This document shows positions 16,218 to 24,000 of a stretch of DNA of 37,575 nt, piece after piece. How positions within the stretch are numbered: position 1 is the stretch's first letter; the number at the start of each line of letters is the position of its first letter. The stretch comes from Mycolicibacterium porcinum (GTDB lineage Bacteria > Actinomycetota > Actinomycetes > Mycobacteriales > Mycobacteriaceae). The translations under genes were made by a program, and so were the position numbers. The notes beneath the pieces were generated by a model, which saw nothing but the letters and a program-made list of their open reading frames with translations, was not told the origin of the DNA and made no database searches. The stretch lies in the NCBI GenBank assembly GCA_001942045.1, contig MSTD01000036.1, forward strand, positions 25,043-62,617, read 5' to 3'.

Positions 16218-17267
16218 ATGGTATTACCGGCCGCCGCACTGTCGACCCGACGCCCGAGTCGCAGATCCCGCGCGTGTTACGGCATCGCCCGCACAACTCT
16301 TCTCACCCAGGTACGTAGATCGGTTGCCTACCAAGGGGATCGATCCGTCGAGGATCGCCTCACCACGATCGGTCGCCGCATCAACGCGCTCGCGCGGCTC
16401 CAGCGACTTCGTCCGCGGCGGGGGCTGCGGGTCAGCCGCATCACGCTCGGTCACGTCACGATCGAGACCATCCGGACGGTCGAGTCGGCTCACCGCCCAC
16501 TGTCCGACGGCGCCATCCTCTACCTGCACGGTGGTGGTTTCTTTCTCGGCGGCTTCGACACCCACTCGCACGTCGTGGTCGCACTTGCCCGCCGGACCCA
16601 GCTTCCCGTGGTGCATGTCGAGTACCGACAGCACCCCGAGGCGACCGTCGATGCGTCCGTCGCGGACTGCCTGCGCGCGTACCGCTGGCTGCTGGACCAG
16701 GGGGCCGACCCGGCCAAAACGGTCGTGGCAGGTGACTCGGCAGGCGGATTCCTCGCATTCGCAACCGTTCTCGCCGCCCAGGAGCAGGGTGTCGCAGCAC
16801 CGGCCGGTGTCGTCGGTGTCAGCCCACTGCTCGAACTCGACGGAGAACGTCGCTCAGGCCATCCCAACATCGACACAGACCGGATGGGCATCGGACTCGC
16901 CCTGCCGATGATCGTCGAATGCGTCGGCCCCAAGAACGCGGACCATCACGCGCTGTCCCCGGTGAACGGCGTACTCACCGACTTCCCGCCGAGCCTGATC
17001 ATCGCGGCCGAGTCCGAGGCGCTGCGCTGCGATGCCGAGCGTATGCACGAGGTGCTGACCGAAGCCGGCCGGTCGTGCACGCTCAAGGTCTGGCCCGGTC
17101 AGCTGCACGCTTTCCCGGCGTTCCTGCCGTTTCTCCCGGAGAGCCGTGAGGCCCGGGATTGCATCGTGGAGTTCATTCAGGACTGCTTGGGCACCAGCAG
17201 CCGCAGCGCGCTCGGCACCGCGGACACGGTGACCGGCAACGGGAGGGCGAAATCCCCGTCAGCGTAG
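16218..17267 (+). CDS. HSL-family alpha/beta-hydrolase (esterase/lipase)
   Basis: The enzyme (349 aa) contains HGGGFF, the HSL/acetyl-hydrolase oxyanion motif, the nucleophile elbow GDSAGG, and a C-terminal catalytic His in GQLHAFP. This is the architecture of mycobacterial LipH/LipR-type esterases. A basic N-terminal stretch of about 35 residues is unusual but fixed by a strong Shine-Dalgarno (GAAGGAG, 16206-16212) before ATG 16218. With the SDR and Baeyer-Villiger enzyme it would hydrolyse the ester made by the monooxygenase. The final about 30 residues (from nt 17177, SRSALGTADTVTGN-like) lie over the 3' end of the opposite-strand lipid kinase gene and look like accidental read-through sequence rather than fold. 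Confidence 0.88.
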   Translation: MVLPAAALSTRRPSRRSRACYGIARTTLLTQVRRSVAYQGDRSVEDRLTTIGRRINALARLQRLRPRRGLRVSRITLGHVTIETIRTVESAHRPLSDGAILYLHGGGFFLGGFDTHSHVVVALARRTQLPVVHVEYRQHPEATVDASVADCLRAYRWLLDQGADPAKTVVAGDSAGGFLAFATVLAAQEQGVAAPAGVVGVSPLLELDGERRSGHPNIDTDRMGIGLALPMIVECVGPKNADHHALSPVNGVLTDFPPSLIIAAESEALRCDAERMHEVLTEAGRSCTLKVWPGQLHAFPAFLPFLPESREARDCIVEFIQDCLGTSSRSALGTADTVTGNGRAKSPSA

Positions 17268-18076
17268 GCGTTGATGCCCGGGCATTCGACGTGGACCGAC
17301 CTGGCGCGCTTGGTGGTCACCTCGTCGAGGTCGACATGGGTGCCCTTGAAAACCGTTGGGAACAGGCGGATCAACCTGGTGCGCGACGCCGAGGTGATCA
17401 TCGTGACGTCGAGCAGTCCGTCCGAATGGTCGGCACCCGGGCAGATCAACATTCCGCCGCCATAGCTGCGGGTGTTGCCGAACGCCGCCAGGGTGAGCTC
17501 GGTGCGGAACTCCGGCTCGTCGTCGAAGGTGAGCCGGAACGGCAGCAGCCGTAGCTTCGAGATCTCCGCGAGCATCGCGACGTTGTAGCGCATCCGGCCG
17601 TGAGGCCAGCGCATCCGGTTTGTCCGGTCACTGACCAGGGAGTCGAACCCCGCGGCCATCACGGTGCCGAACCATTTCACCGCACCGGAGGCATCCTCGA
17701 TGCGGCCGAGGTCGACCGTCTCGGTGTGGCCGTCGGCGACGATATCGGCGGCAGCCTCGGGATCGCCGGTGGGCAAATGGTATTCACGTGCGTGGTCGTT
17801 GCCCGTCCCGGCCGGGACGATGCCCAGCGGGACATCACCGGTGGCCAGCGCCTGCAGGGCCAGCGAGATCACGCCGTCGCCGCCGACCACGACGAGCGCG
17901 CCGGTGCCGCGGTCGAGCGCGTCGTCGACCAGACGTCGGGCGTGCGCCGCGTCGGTCCCGACGATCGCGCAGACGTCGATGCCGCGCCGCTGGAGTTGCG
18001 CGACCGCGCGCTCGGCTGCGTGCGGCGCGTTGCCGTGGCCCGACATCGGATTGGTCAGGACCGTTACCTGGTTCAC
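17177..18076 (-). CDS. Diacylglycerol/lipid kinase (Rv2252 type)
   Basis: This 299-residue protein has the DAGK catalytic motif VVGGDGVISLALQAL (usual GGDGT, here GGDGV) and PAGTGNDHARE. A C-terminal beta domain (GNTRSYGGGMLICPGADHSDG, then ECPGINAYADGD) follows. It matches mycobacterial Rv2252 (309 aa), reported as a diacylglycerol kinase feeding phosphatidylinositol mannoside synthesis. The reaction is ATP-dependent phosphorylation of diacylglycerol to phosphatidic acid at the membrane. The start is GTG 18076, which overlaps the stop of the upstream flavoenzyme as GTGA (18073-18076). The longer open frame upstream lies in another gene. The 3' end overlaps the convergent esterase gene by 91 bp. 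Confidence 0.9.
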   Translation of the reverse strand: MNQVTVLTNPMSGHGNAPHAAERAVAQLQRRGIDVCAIVGTDAAHARRLVDDALDRGTGALVVVGGDGVISLALQALATGDVPLGIVPAGTGNDHAREYHLPTGDPEAAADIVADGHTETVDLGRIEDASGAVKWFGTVMAAGFDSLVSDRTNRMRWPHGRMRYNVAMLAEISKLRLLPFRLTFDDEPEFRTELTLAAFGNTRSYGGGMLICPGADHSDGLLDVTMITSASRTRLIRLFPTVFKGTHVDLDEVTTKRARSVHVECPGINAYADGDFALPLPVTVSAVPSALRLLVPKQS

Positions 18077-19686
18077 GGAATCAGCTTGCCCGGGTTGAGG
18101 ATTCCGGCCGGATCCAGCGTGGCCTTGACGGCCCGCAGCACCTCGACGCCGAGATCGCCGATCTCGTCGCGCATCCACGGTCGATGATCCGCACCGACCG
18201 CGTGATGGTGGGTGATGGTGCCGCCGTTCTGAACCATCGCCGTTGAAGCGGCCTTCTTGGCGGCCTGCCACTGCTCGATCGGGTTGCCGCGCTGGGCGGC
18301 GACGACCGTGAAGTAGAGCGAGGCGCCGGTGGGGTACACATGCGAAATGTGGCACATCACCAGGGCCGGCGTGCCGGATTCGGCGAGCGCGGTGGTCAAC
18401 GCCTCGGTGACCGCGGTCTTCAGCGTGGCCAGGTTGGACCAGGTGGTGGCGGTCTCCAGGGTTTCGCACAGGGCGCCGGCGGCCAGCAGCGAATCGCGCA
18501 GATACGGAGCATTGAACCTGCCGTGTTCCCAGGCCCGGGCCGGCGCGTCGCCAAGCGAGGTGCCGCCGTGGGCCTGCAGGACGGCACGGGTCTCGTCATG
18601 GCGGCTCCCGGTGTGCGCCTCGGTGCCCTCGAACAACGTGATGGCCAGACAACCGCCGGTAATGCTCTGCTCGCCAATGCTTTCCGTGGTTGCCAGGTTC
18701 ACGCCGGTCTCGGCCTCGTCGGACAGCCGGATCACAGTCGGACCGGTGCCGGTCTGGGTGACGGCGCGCAACGCCTCGGCGCCGGTGGCGAAATCGGGGA
18801 AGGACCAGGCCTCGTAGCGCGTGGTCTCGGGCAGCGGATGCACTCGAACGCGGACCCGGGTGATGATGCCGAACACGCCTTCCGAGCCAAGGAGCAGCTG
18901 CCGTAGATCCGGTCCGGCGGCCGAGGCCGGGGCCCGGCCGAGGTCCAATGTCCCCGCCGGGGTGACGGCGCGCAGGCCGCGCACCATGTCGTCGAAGCGT
19001 CCGTATCCGGCCGAGTCCTGGCCCGAGGACCGCGTGGCGGCGAACCCGCCGATCGTGGCGAACTGGAAGCTCTGCGGAAAGTGGCCCAGCGAGAAGCCAT
19101 GTGCGCCGAGCAGTTCCTCGGCCTGTGGGCCCGTGATACCGGCGCCGAGTTCGGCCTCGCCGGCCACCGGGTCGATGCTGTGCAGTGCGTCGAACCGGCG
19201 CAGGTCCAGCGTGACGACGGCGGCGAAGTCGCCACGCAGCGGATCCAGGCCGCCCACGACGCTGGTTCCGCCGCCGAACGGGACGACGGCGATGCGGCGC
19301 TCGGCACACACGCTCAGCACCGCCGCTATTTCATCCTCGGAGCCGGGGAGCAGCACCGCGTCCGGTGCATCCTGGAGACCGGAGTCGTTGCGGCGCAACA
19401 GGTCCAGCGTCGACTTTCCGCCGGCGTGCAGCAGCCGCGACATCGTGTCGGTGCCGCAGTACTGGGCGCCGACGATCGCGGCGAGAGCGTCTCGGTCGGC
19501 ATCGGACAGTGTGGACGGCCGCAACTGCACCTGCTCGGGCGTCGGCTCCGCCGCGGACGCGGCCTCGACGCCCAGGGCCTGCTGGAGCAGGGACCGGATT
19601 CCGTCGGACAGTGGCTTGGCTGCCTGCGGGTCGCCCCAGGCATTCCACTTCATCGGAGGCAGAAACTGTTCAGCCGGCTGAGTCAT
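18073..19686 (-). CDS. FAD-binding oxidase, alkyl-DHAP synthase-like (Rv2251 type)
   Basis: The 537-residue flavoenzyme has a PCMH-type FAD domain with PFGGGTSVVGG, then FPQSFQFATIGGFAATRSSGQ with the FAD loop, and GSEGVFGIITRV. The C-terminal segment HHHAVGADHRPWM corresponds to the HHHG active-site histidine motif of alkyldihydroxyacetonephosphate synthase (ADPS). ADPS replaces the acyl group of acyl-DHAP by a fatty alcohol to give an ether lipid precursor. Whether the mycobacterial enzyme does this, or oxidises a related 2-hydroxy acid, is not established. Gene neighbours (DAG kinase, glpD1) favour glycerolipid work. ATG 19686 lies only 17 bp from the divergent tetR start, and the kinase gene follows with a 4-bp overlap. 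Confidence 0.85.
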   Translation of the reverse strand: MTQPAEQFLPPMKWNAWGDPQAAKPLSDGIRSLLQQALGVEAASAAEPTPEQVQLRPSTLSDADRDALAAIVGAQYCGTDTMSRLLHAGGKSTLDLLRRNDSGLQDAPDAVLLPGSEDEIAAVLSVCAERRIAVVPFGGGTSVVGGLDPLRGDFAAVVTLDLRRFDALHSIDPVAGEAELGAGITGPQAEELLGAHGFSLGHFPQSFQFATIGGFAATRSSGQDSAGYGRFDDMVRGLRAVTPAGTLDLGRAPASAAGPDLRQLLLGSEGVFGIITRVRVRVHPLPETTRYEAWSFPDFATGAEALRAVTQTGTGPTVIRLSDEAETGVNLATTESIGEQSITGGCLAITLFEGTEAHTGSRHDETRAVLQAHGGTSLGDAPARAWEHGRFNAPYLRDSLLAAGALCETLETATTWSNLATLKTAVTEALTTALAESGTPALVMCHISHVYPTGASLYFTVVAAQRGNPIEQWQAAKKAASTAMVQNGGTITHHHAVGADHRPWMRDEIGDLGVEVLRAVKATLDPAGILNPGKLIP

Positions 19687-19703
19687 GCGTTACAGTATTA
19701 CAC
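19687..19703. promoter_or_regulatory. 17-bp divergent promoter with overlapping -10 elements
   Basis: Between the ATG of the flavoenzyme (minus) and that of tetR (plus) there are 17 bp. TACAGT (19691-19696) is 7 nt before the tetR ATG on the plus strand. TACTGT (19697-19692) is 5 nt before the flavoenzyme ATG on the minus strand. The two elements overlap by 5 bp, so both mRNAs would be leaderless and only one polymerase could bind at a time. Confidence 0.5.
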
Positions 19704-20291
19704 ATGATGTCAATCAGTAACGATCGATCGCTGAGCGACCAGATCTTGGATGCCGCCGCCAGTTGCGTGCTGGCCTTCGGCGTGGACCGGGTGACCCTGG
19801 CCGAGATCGCCCGGCGGGCCGGGGTGAGCCGCCCGACCGTGTACCGCCGGTTCCCGGACACCCAGTCGATCCTGGCCGCCCTGCTCACCGCGCGAATCGT
19901 GGGTGTGCTGGACGAAACCGGCAGCCAGGGACCCGGGCGGGCGGCGCTGGTGGACCGAATGGTGACGGCGGCCGCGCGGCTGCGTGACGACGAGGTGATC
20001 ATGGCGGTGCTGCACTCCGCGCCGGAGGTGGCGATGGTCTACATCGCCGAGCGGCTGGGCACCAGCCAGCAGATCCTGATCGACGCGCTGGCGGGCGAGC
20101 TCAAGCTCGCGCAGGAGGTACGTCAGAAGACCGATCGGGTCCGGCCGGGAGACCCCCGCCAGCTGGCCACCATGTGCCTGCTGATCACGCAGTCGGCCAT
20201 CCAGTCGGCGCAGATGGTCGAACCGATCCTCGACTCCGACGCCTTGGCGAACGAGCTGGCCCACGCGCTGAACGGATACCTGGCAGCGTGA
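19704..20291 (+). CDS. TetR-family regulator upstream of glpD1 (Rv2250c type)
   Basis: This 195-residue protein has an N-terminal TetR HTH (QILDAAASCVLAFGVDRVT, then LAEIARRAGVSRPTVYRRFPD). A C-terminal helical domain of the tetracyclin_R_C type follows. Size, position and divergent partner match Rv2250c. ATG 19704, or the adjacent ATG 19707, follows a -10-like TACAGT directly. Its stop overlaps the glpD1 start (GTGA, 20288-20291), so regulator and dehydrogenase are co-translated. It most likely controls itself, glpD1 and the divergent flavoenzyme-kinase pair. Confidence 0.9.
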   Translation: MMSISNDRSLSDQILDAAASCVLAFGVDRVTLAEIARRAGVSRPTVYRRFPDTQSILAALLTARIVGVLDETGSQGPGRAALVDRMVTAAARLRDDEVIMAVLHSAPEVAMVYIAERLGTSQQILIDALAGELKLAQEVRQKTDRVRPGDPRQLATMCLLITQSAIQSAQMVEPILDSDALANELAHALNGYLAA

Positions 20292-21835
20292 CCGGCCCGA
20301 CTGCCCTCAATCGCGCCCGGCGCGCAACAGAATTGGCTGCCCTGGCTGACGGGGAACGCCTCGACGTGATCGTCATCGGCGGCGGAATCACCGGCGCGGG
20401 TATCGCGCTGGATGCCGCCGCCCGGGGCCTGCAGGTCGCGCTCGTGGAAAAACACGACCTGGCCTTCGGCACCAGCCGGTGGAGTTCCAAACTGGTGCAC
20501 GGCGGCCTGCGCTACCTGGCCACGGGCAACGTCGGGATCGCCCGCCGTAGCGCGATCGAACGCGGAATCCTGATGACCCGCAACGCCCCCCACCTCGTGA
20601 AGGCCATGCCCCAGCTGGTGCCGCTGCTGCCGTCGATGGGGCGAGCGTCGCGTGCGTTGGTGCGCACCGGATTCGTGGCCGGTGACGGCCTGCGCAGACT
20701 CGCGGGCACCAGCGCCTCGATCCTGCCGCGCTCCAGCCGGGTGGATGCACGGCGCGCCGTCGAACTTGCCCCGACCGTACGCACCGAAGGCCTCGACGGG
20801 GCCTACCTGGCCTACGACGGGCAGCTCATCGACGACGCCCGGCTGGTCACCGCCGTCGCTCGCACTGCCGCGCAGCATGGGGCCCGGATTCTGACCCGGG
20901 TCTCGGCCGGTGCGGCTGACGCCACCTCGGTGCGCCTGACCGACGAACTCACCGGGGAAGCGTTCGACGCCACCGCGCGGGTGGTCATCAACGCGGCCGG
21001 GGTCTGGGCGGGTGACCTCGACCCGGCGCTCAAGCTGCGCCCCAGCCGCGGCACACACCTGGTGTTCGACGCCGCAGCATTCGGCAATCCCACCGCGGCA
21101 CTGACTATTCCGATCCCGGGGGAGTTGAACCGGTTCGTTTTCGCGATGCCCGAGCAGCTCGGCCGGGTCTATCTAGGGCTCACCGATGAGGACGCGCCGG
21201 GACCGATACCCGATGTGCCGCAACCGACTCCGGGCGAGGTCGCCTTCCTGCTCGACACCGTCAACACCGCGCTGGCCACCGACCTGACCACCGCCGACGT
21301 GCGCGGCGCGTACGCCGGGCTGCGGCCACTCATCGACACCGGCGAAGGCAATACCGCCGACGTGTCCCGCGAGCACGCGGTCGTGGAATCGGCGAGCGGG
21401 GTGATCAGCATCATCGGCGGCAAGCTGACCGAATACCGGTACATGGCCCAGGACGTCCTGGACCGGGCACTGGTGCTGCGCGGGCTGTCCGCCGCGGGCT
21501 GCCGCACGGCCAACCTGCCGCTCGTGGGTGCCCCGGCCAATCCGGTGTCCACGCTGCGATCCGCGCATGCACTGCCGTCCTCACTGGTGGCGCGGTACGG
21601 AGCCGAGGCTCCCAACGTGATCGCCCAGGCCCGGTGTGCTCGCCCCACCGACCCGGTCGCCGAGGGAATCGATGTCATCCGCGCGGAGTTCGAGTACGCC
21701 GTCACCCATGAGGGCGCGCTGTCCGCCGACGACATCCTCGACCGCCGGACCCGTATCGGACTCGTGAGCGACGACCGGGACCGGGCCACCGCTGCGGCCA
21801 CCGAGATGATCGACGAGGTCGGACAAGTCGAGTAG
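20288..21835 (+). CDS. glpD1: Glycerol-3-phosphate dehydrogenase GlpD1, FAD-dependent
   Basis: This 515-residue enzyme oxidises sn-glycerol-3-phosphate to DHAP at the membrane and passes electrons to quinone. It has the FAD motif VIVIGGGITGAGIALDAA, then KHDLAFGTSRWSSKLVHGGLRYL, the GlpD family signature. The core has INAAGVWAGDL and a conserved GGKLTEYRYMA segment, with the C-terminal helical DAO_C domain to the end. Length equals Rv2249c GlpD1 (516 aa). GTG 20288 is used: it overlaps the tetR stop by 4 bp and starts just before the FAD domain, whereas the longer frame upstream runs inside tetR. Confidence 0.93.
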   Translation: MTGPTALNRARRATELAALADGERLDVIVIGGGITGAGIALDAAARGLQVALVEKHDLAFGTSRWSSKLVHGGLRYLATGNVGIARRSAIERGILMTRNAPHLVKAMPQLVPLLPSMGRASRALVRTGFVAGDGLRRLAGTSASILPRSSRVDARRAVELAPTVRTEGLDGAYLAYDGQLIDDARLVTAVARTAAQHGARILTRVSAGAADATSVRLTDELTGEAFDATARVVINAAGVWAGDLDPALKLRPSRGTHLVFDAAAFGNPTAALTIPIPGELNRFVFAMPEQLGRVYLGLTDEDAPGPIPDVPQPTPGEVAFLLDTVNTALATDLTTADVRGAYAGLRPLIDTGEGNTADVSREHAVVESASGVISIIGGKLTEYRYMAQDVLDRALVLRGLSAAGCRTANLPLVGAPANPVSTLRSAHALPSSLVARYGAEAPNVIAQARCARPTDPVAEGIDVIRAEFEYAVTHEGALSADDILDRRTRIGLVSDDRDRATAAATEMIDEVGQVE

Positions 21836-21913
21836 TCGACTACGCATGGCGTGTCCGGGCGGCGCGCGCAGACTGACTCCTGCAACGCGAACTGTGTGGC
21901 AAGGAGCTCGGTC

Positions 21914-23038
21914 ATGTCGAAGCGACTGGTGGTGTGCTGCGACGGCACGTGGAACACGCCCGATCAGACGACGGATGGCAAACCCACCCCGACCAACGTC
22001 GCCAAAGTGGCCATGGCGCTGGCCTCTCACGACGCAGACGGACGCGAACAGCGACTGTTCTATCACCGCGGGGTGGGCACCACCCGGTCCGACCGCCTAC
22101 TCGGCGGAGCCTTCGGCGCCGGTCTGTTCCGCGATGTGTGCGACACCTACCGGTTCGTCGTCCAGAACTACCAGCCCGGGGACGACCTGTTCTTCTTCGG
22201 ATTCAGCCGCGGCGCGTTCACCGCGCGCAGCACGGCGGGCCTGATCCGGAACTCGGGCGTGCTGCATCGCGACAACGTCGATCAGATCGAACAGGCCTAT
22301 GCGCTGTACCGGGACCAGAATCCCGCGGCCAGTCCACGCAGTGTCGAGGCGGCGCTGTTTCGCAAGATGTACTCCCACGAACCCAGGATCCGGTTCATCG
22401 GGGTCTGGGATACCGTTGGCGCCCTGGGGATTCCGTCGATCGGCGGCCGTCTGGCCCGCCGGTTCAACCAGCGGTACGAGTTTCACAACACGGCGCTGAG
22501 TTCACGGGTCGACGAGGCCTATCAGGCGCTCGCGATCGATGAGCGGCGTGGCCCGTTCGTGCCCGCGGTCTGGTCCCGCTCCGACATGGCCCCACCCACA
22601 CAGCGGCTGGAACAGGTGTGGTTCACCGGAGTCCACTGCGATGTGGGCGGCGGCTACCCCGATCACGGACTCAGCGACATCGCCTTGTGCTGGATGCTGG
22701 AGAAGGCCCGCGGCGCCGGGCTGGTGTTCGTCGACAACGCGTTCAAACGCGAACCGTCCCGCAGCATCGAGCCGGTCTCCAGCGAGGAGATCGTCGAGGA
22801 GTACACCCGGATCGACCCGAATCCGGCTGGCAAGCCCAAGAATTCACTCAAGGGCATCTATCGTTTCCTGCGGCCGTACGCGCGCATCGGCGGGAAGGGC
22901 ACCGACGAGTACATCGCCTCGACCGTCGACCGGCAACAGCGCTCCCGCGGCTGGTGGGAAGCTCCTGTCCCCGACAATGATCCGGAGCGCCGGGTAGTGC
23001 CGGTGGGACTGGGCGCCGATCTGAGCCGGATCGGCTAG
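21914..23038 (+). CDS. DUF2235 alpha/beta-hydrolase (T6SS phospholipase Tle1-like catalytic domain)
   Basis: The 374-residue protein starts KRLVVCCDGTWNTP, the diagnostic N-terminus of DUF2235. The nucleophile elbow is GFSRGAF (GxSxG), later followed by IGVWDTVGALG with a likely catalytic Asp and by GVHCDVGGGYPDHGLSD with a likely catalytic His. The domain is shared with Tle1 phospholipase effectors, but this copy is free-standing. It has no signal peptide and no secretion-system partners, so a cytosolic lipase or esterase role is the cautious reading. ATG 21914 is fixed by AAGGAG at 21901-21906. Its TAG stop shares the palindrome CTAG (23035-23038) with the stop of the convergent lysR gene. 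Confidence 0.85.
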   Translation: MSKRLVVCCDGTWNTPDQTTDGKPTPTNVAKVAMALASHDADGREQRLFYHRGVGTTRSDRLLGGAFGAGLFRDVCDTYRFVVQNYQPGDDLFFFGFSRGAFTARSTAGLIRNSGVLHRDNVDQIEQAYALYRDQNPAASPRSVEAALFRKMYSHEPRIRFIGVWDTVGALGIPSIGGRLARRFNQRYEFHNTALSSRVDEAYQALAIDERRGPFVPAVWSRSDMAPPTQRLEQVWFTGVHCDVGGGYPDHGLSDIALCWMLEKARGAGLVFVDNAFKREPSRSIEPVSSEEIVEEYTRIDPNPAGKPKNSLKGIYRFLRPYARIGGKGTDEYIASTVDRQQRSRGWWEAPVPDNDPERRVVPVGLGADLSRIG

Positions 23039-23913
23039 CAGTGAGACAACAGCGCGTCGCGGACCGGTGAACCGGTGTGGCGCTGCCACATTGCCTGCGC
23101 GCCCACCAACAACGGTGGTTCGAGTTCGGTGACCACCACCCGGCCGTCCATCGCCGGGCCCGGGGGAGAGGTGACGAACGTGACGGCACCGGTCGTGAGC
23201 GGGGCGGCGACCGTGGCCGCGCCCTGGACCCGGCTCACCACATAGTCGGGTTCGAAACCGGCACGCCGGCATGCGGCCATCAGGAAGTCGCTGTAGTACG
23301 ACCCGCCCGGCGGTGCCCACAGGGCGATGCGTTCGCCGGCGAGATCGTGAATGTCGACGGCGGGCGAGCCGGCCAGCCGGTGTTCGCGGGGCACGGCCAG
23401 CCGGATGCGGTCGTAACCCACGATCGCCGTGGCCAATTCGTTGGTGGGCACCACCCCGCGGCGTAGGCCCAGATGCACGGTGCCGTCGAGGACTGCGCGG
23501 ATGAGCTGATCGGGGTACAGCTGGCGGAAGGTGAACGACATCTCCGGAAACGCGGTGATGGCCGGTTCGACGCGGGCGTAGGCTTCGCTGCCGCTGAGTG
23601 CCGGGGTGTGGCCGACGACGAAGACCTCGGCAATGCCGCCGGCGGTCTGTTCCACCCGTTCGGCCACTGTCTGCGCGGCGGCCAGCAGTGTTCGGCCTTC
23701 GGTGAGAAGTAGCTCGCCCGCCGGGGTGAGGGTCAGGCGACGGCCGTCGCGTCGGAACAATGTGGCGTTGAGTTCCTTCTCCAGTTGCCGTATCGAGCTG
23801 CTGAGAGCCTGCTGGCTAACGTGAAGTGCGGCTGCGGCGGCGGTAAGGCTGCCCGCCTCGCCGATCGCGATGAATTGACGCAAACGTCGTATATCAGGAA
23901 GGTTGGCGGCCAC
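23035..23913 (-). CDS. LysR-family transcriptional regulator
   Basis: This 292-residue protein has the LysR winged HTH at residues about 8-65 (LRQFIAIGEAGSLTAAAAAL, HVSQQALSSSIRQLEKEL). A periplasmic-binding-protein-like effector domain follows from about residue 90. It is divergent from the SDR gene at 24001, the common arrangement for a LysR protein and its target. GTG 23913 is preceded by TAGAGT and 6 nt on the minus strand, suggesting a leaderless message. The inducer is unknown; it is likely a substrate of the SDR. Confidence 0.88.
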   Translation of the reverse strand: MAANLPDIRRLRQFIAIGEAGSLTAAAAALHVSQQALSSSIRQLEKELNATLFRRDGRRLTLTPAGELLLTEGRTLLAAAQTVAERVEQTAGGIAEVFVVGHTPALSGSEAYARVEPAITAFPEMSFTFRQLYPDQLIRAVLDGTVHLGLRRGVVPTNELATAIVGYDRIRLAVPREHRLAGSPAVDIHDLAGERIALWAPPGGSYYSDFLMAACRRAGFEPDYVVSRVQGAATVAAPLTTGAVTFVTSPPGPAMDGRVVVTELEPPLLVGAQAMWQRHTGSPVRDALLSHC

Positions 23914-24000
23914 CGGGCCACTCTATCTACAACGAAAGCTTGTGGAAACATCGAAATTTTGCGTTATTCATATGTGGATTGCGAAACTACGCTGCGTCCT
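23914..24000. promoter_or_regulatory. lysR-SDR divergent control region with direct repeats
   Basis: On the minus strand TAGAGT (23925-23920) precedes the lysR GTG by 6 nt. On the plus strand TACGCT (23988-23993) precedes the SDR ATG by 7 nt. Between them lie two direct repeats of TGTGGA then CGAAA (23941-23956 and 23973-23986), 32 bp or about three helical turns apart. A third CGAAA is at 23933. These are candidate LysR contact sites, and the region is A+T-rich. Confidence 0.5.
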
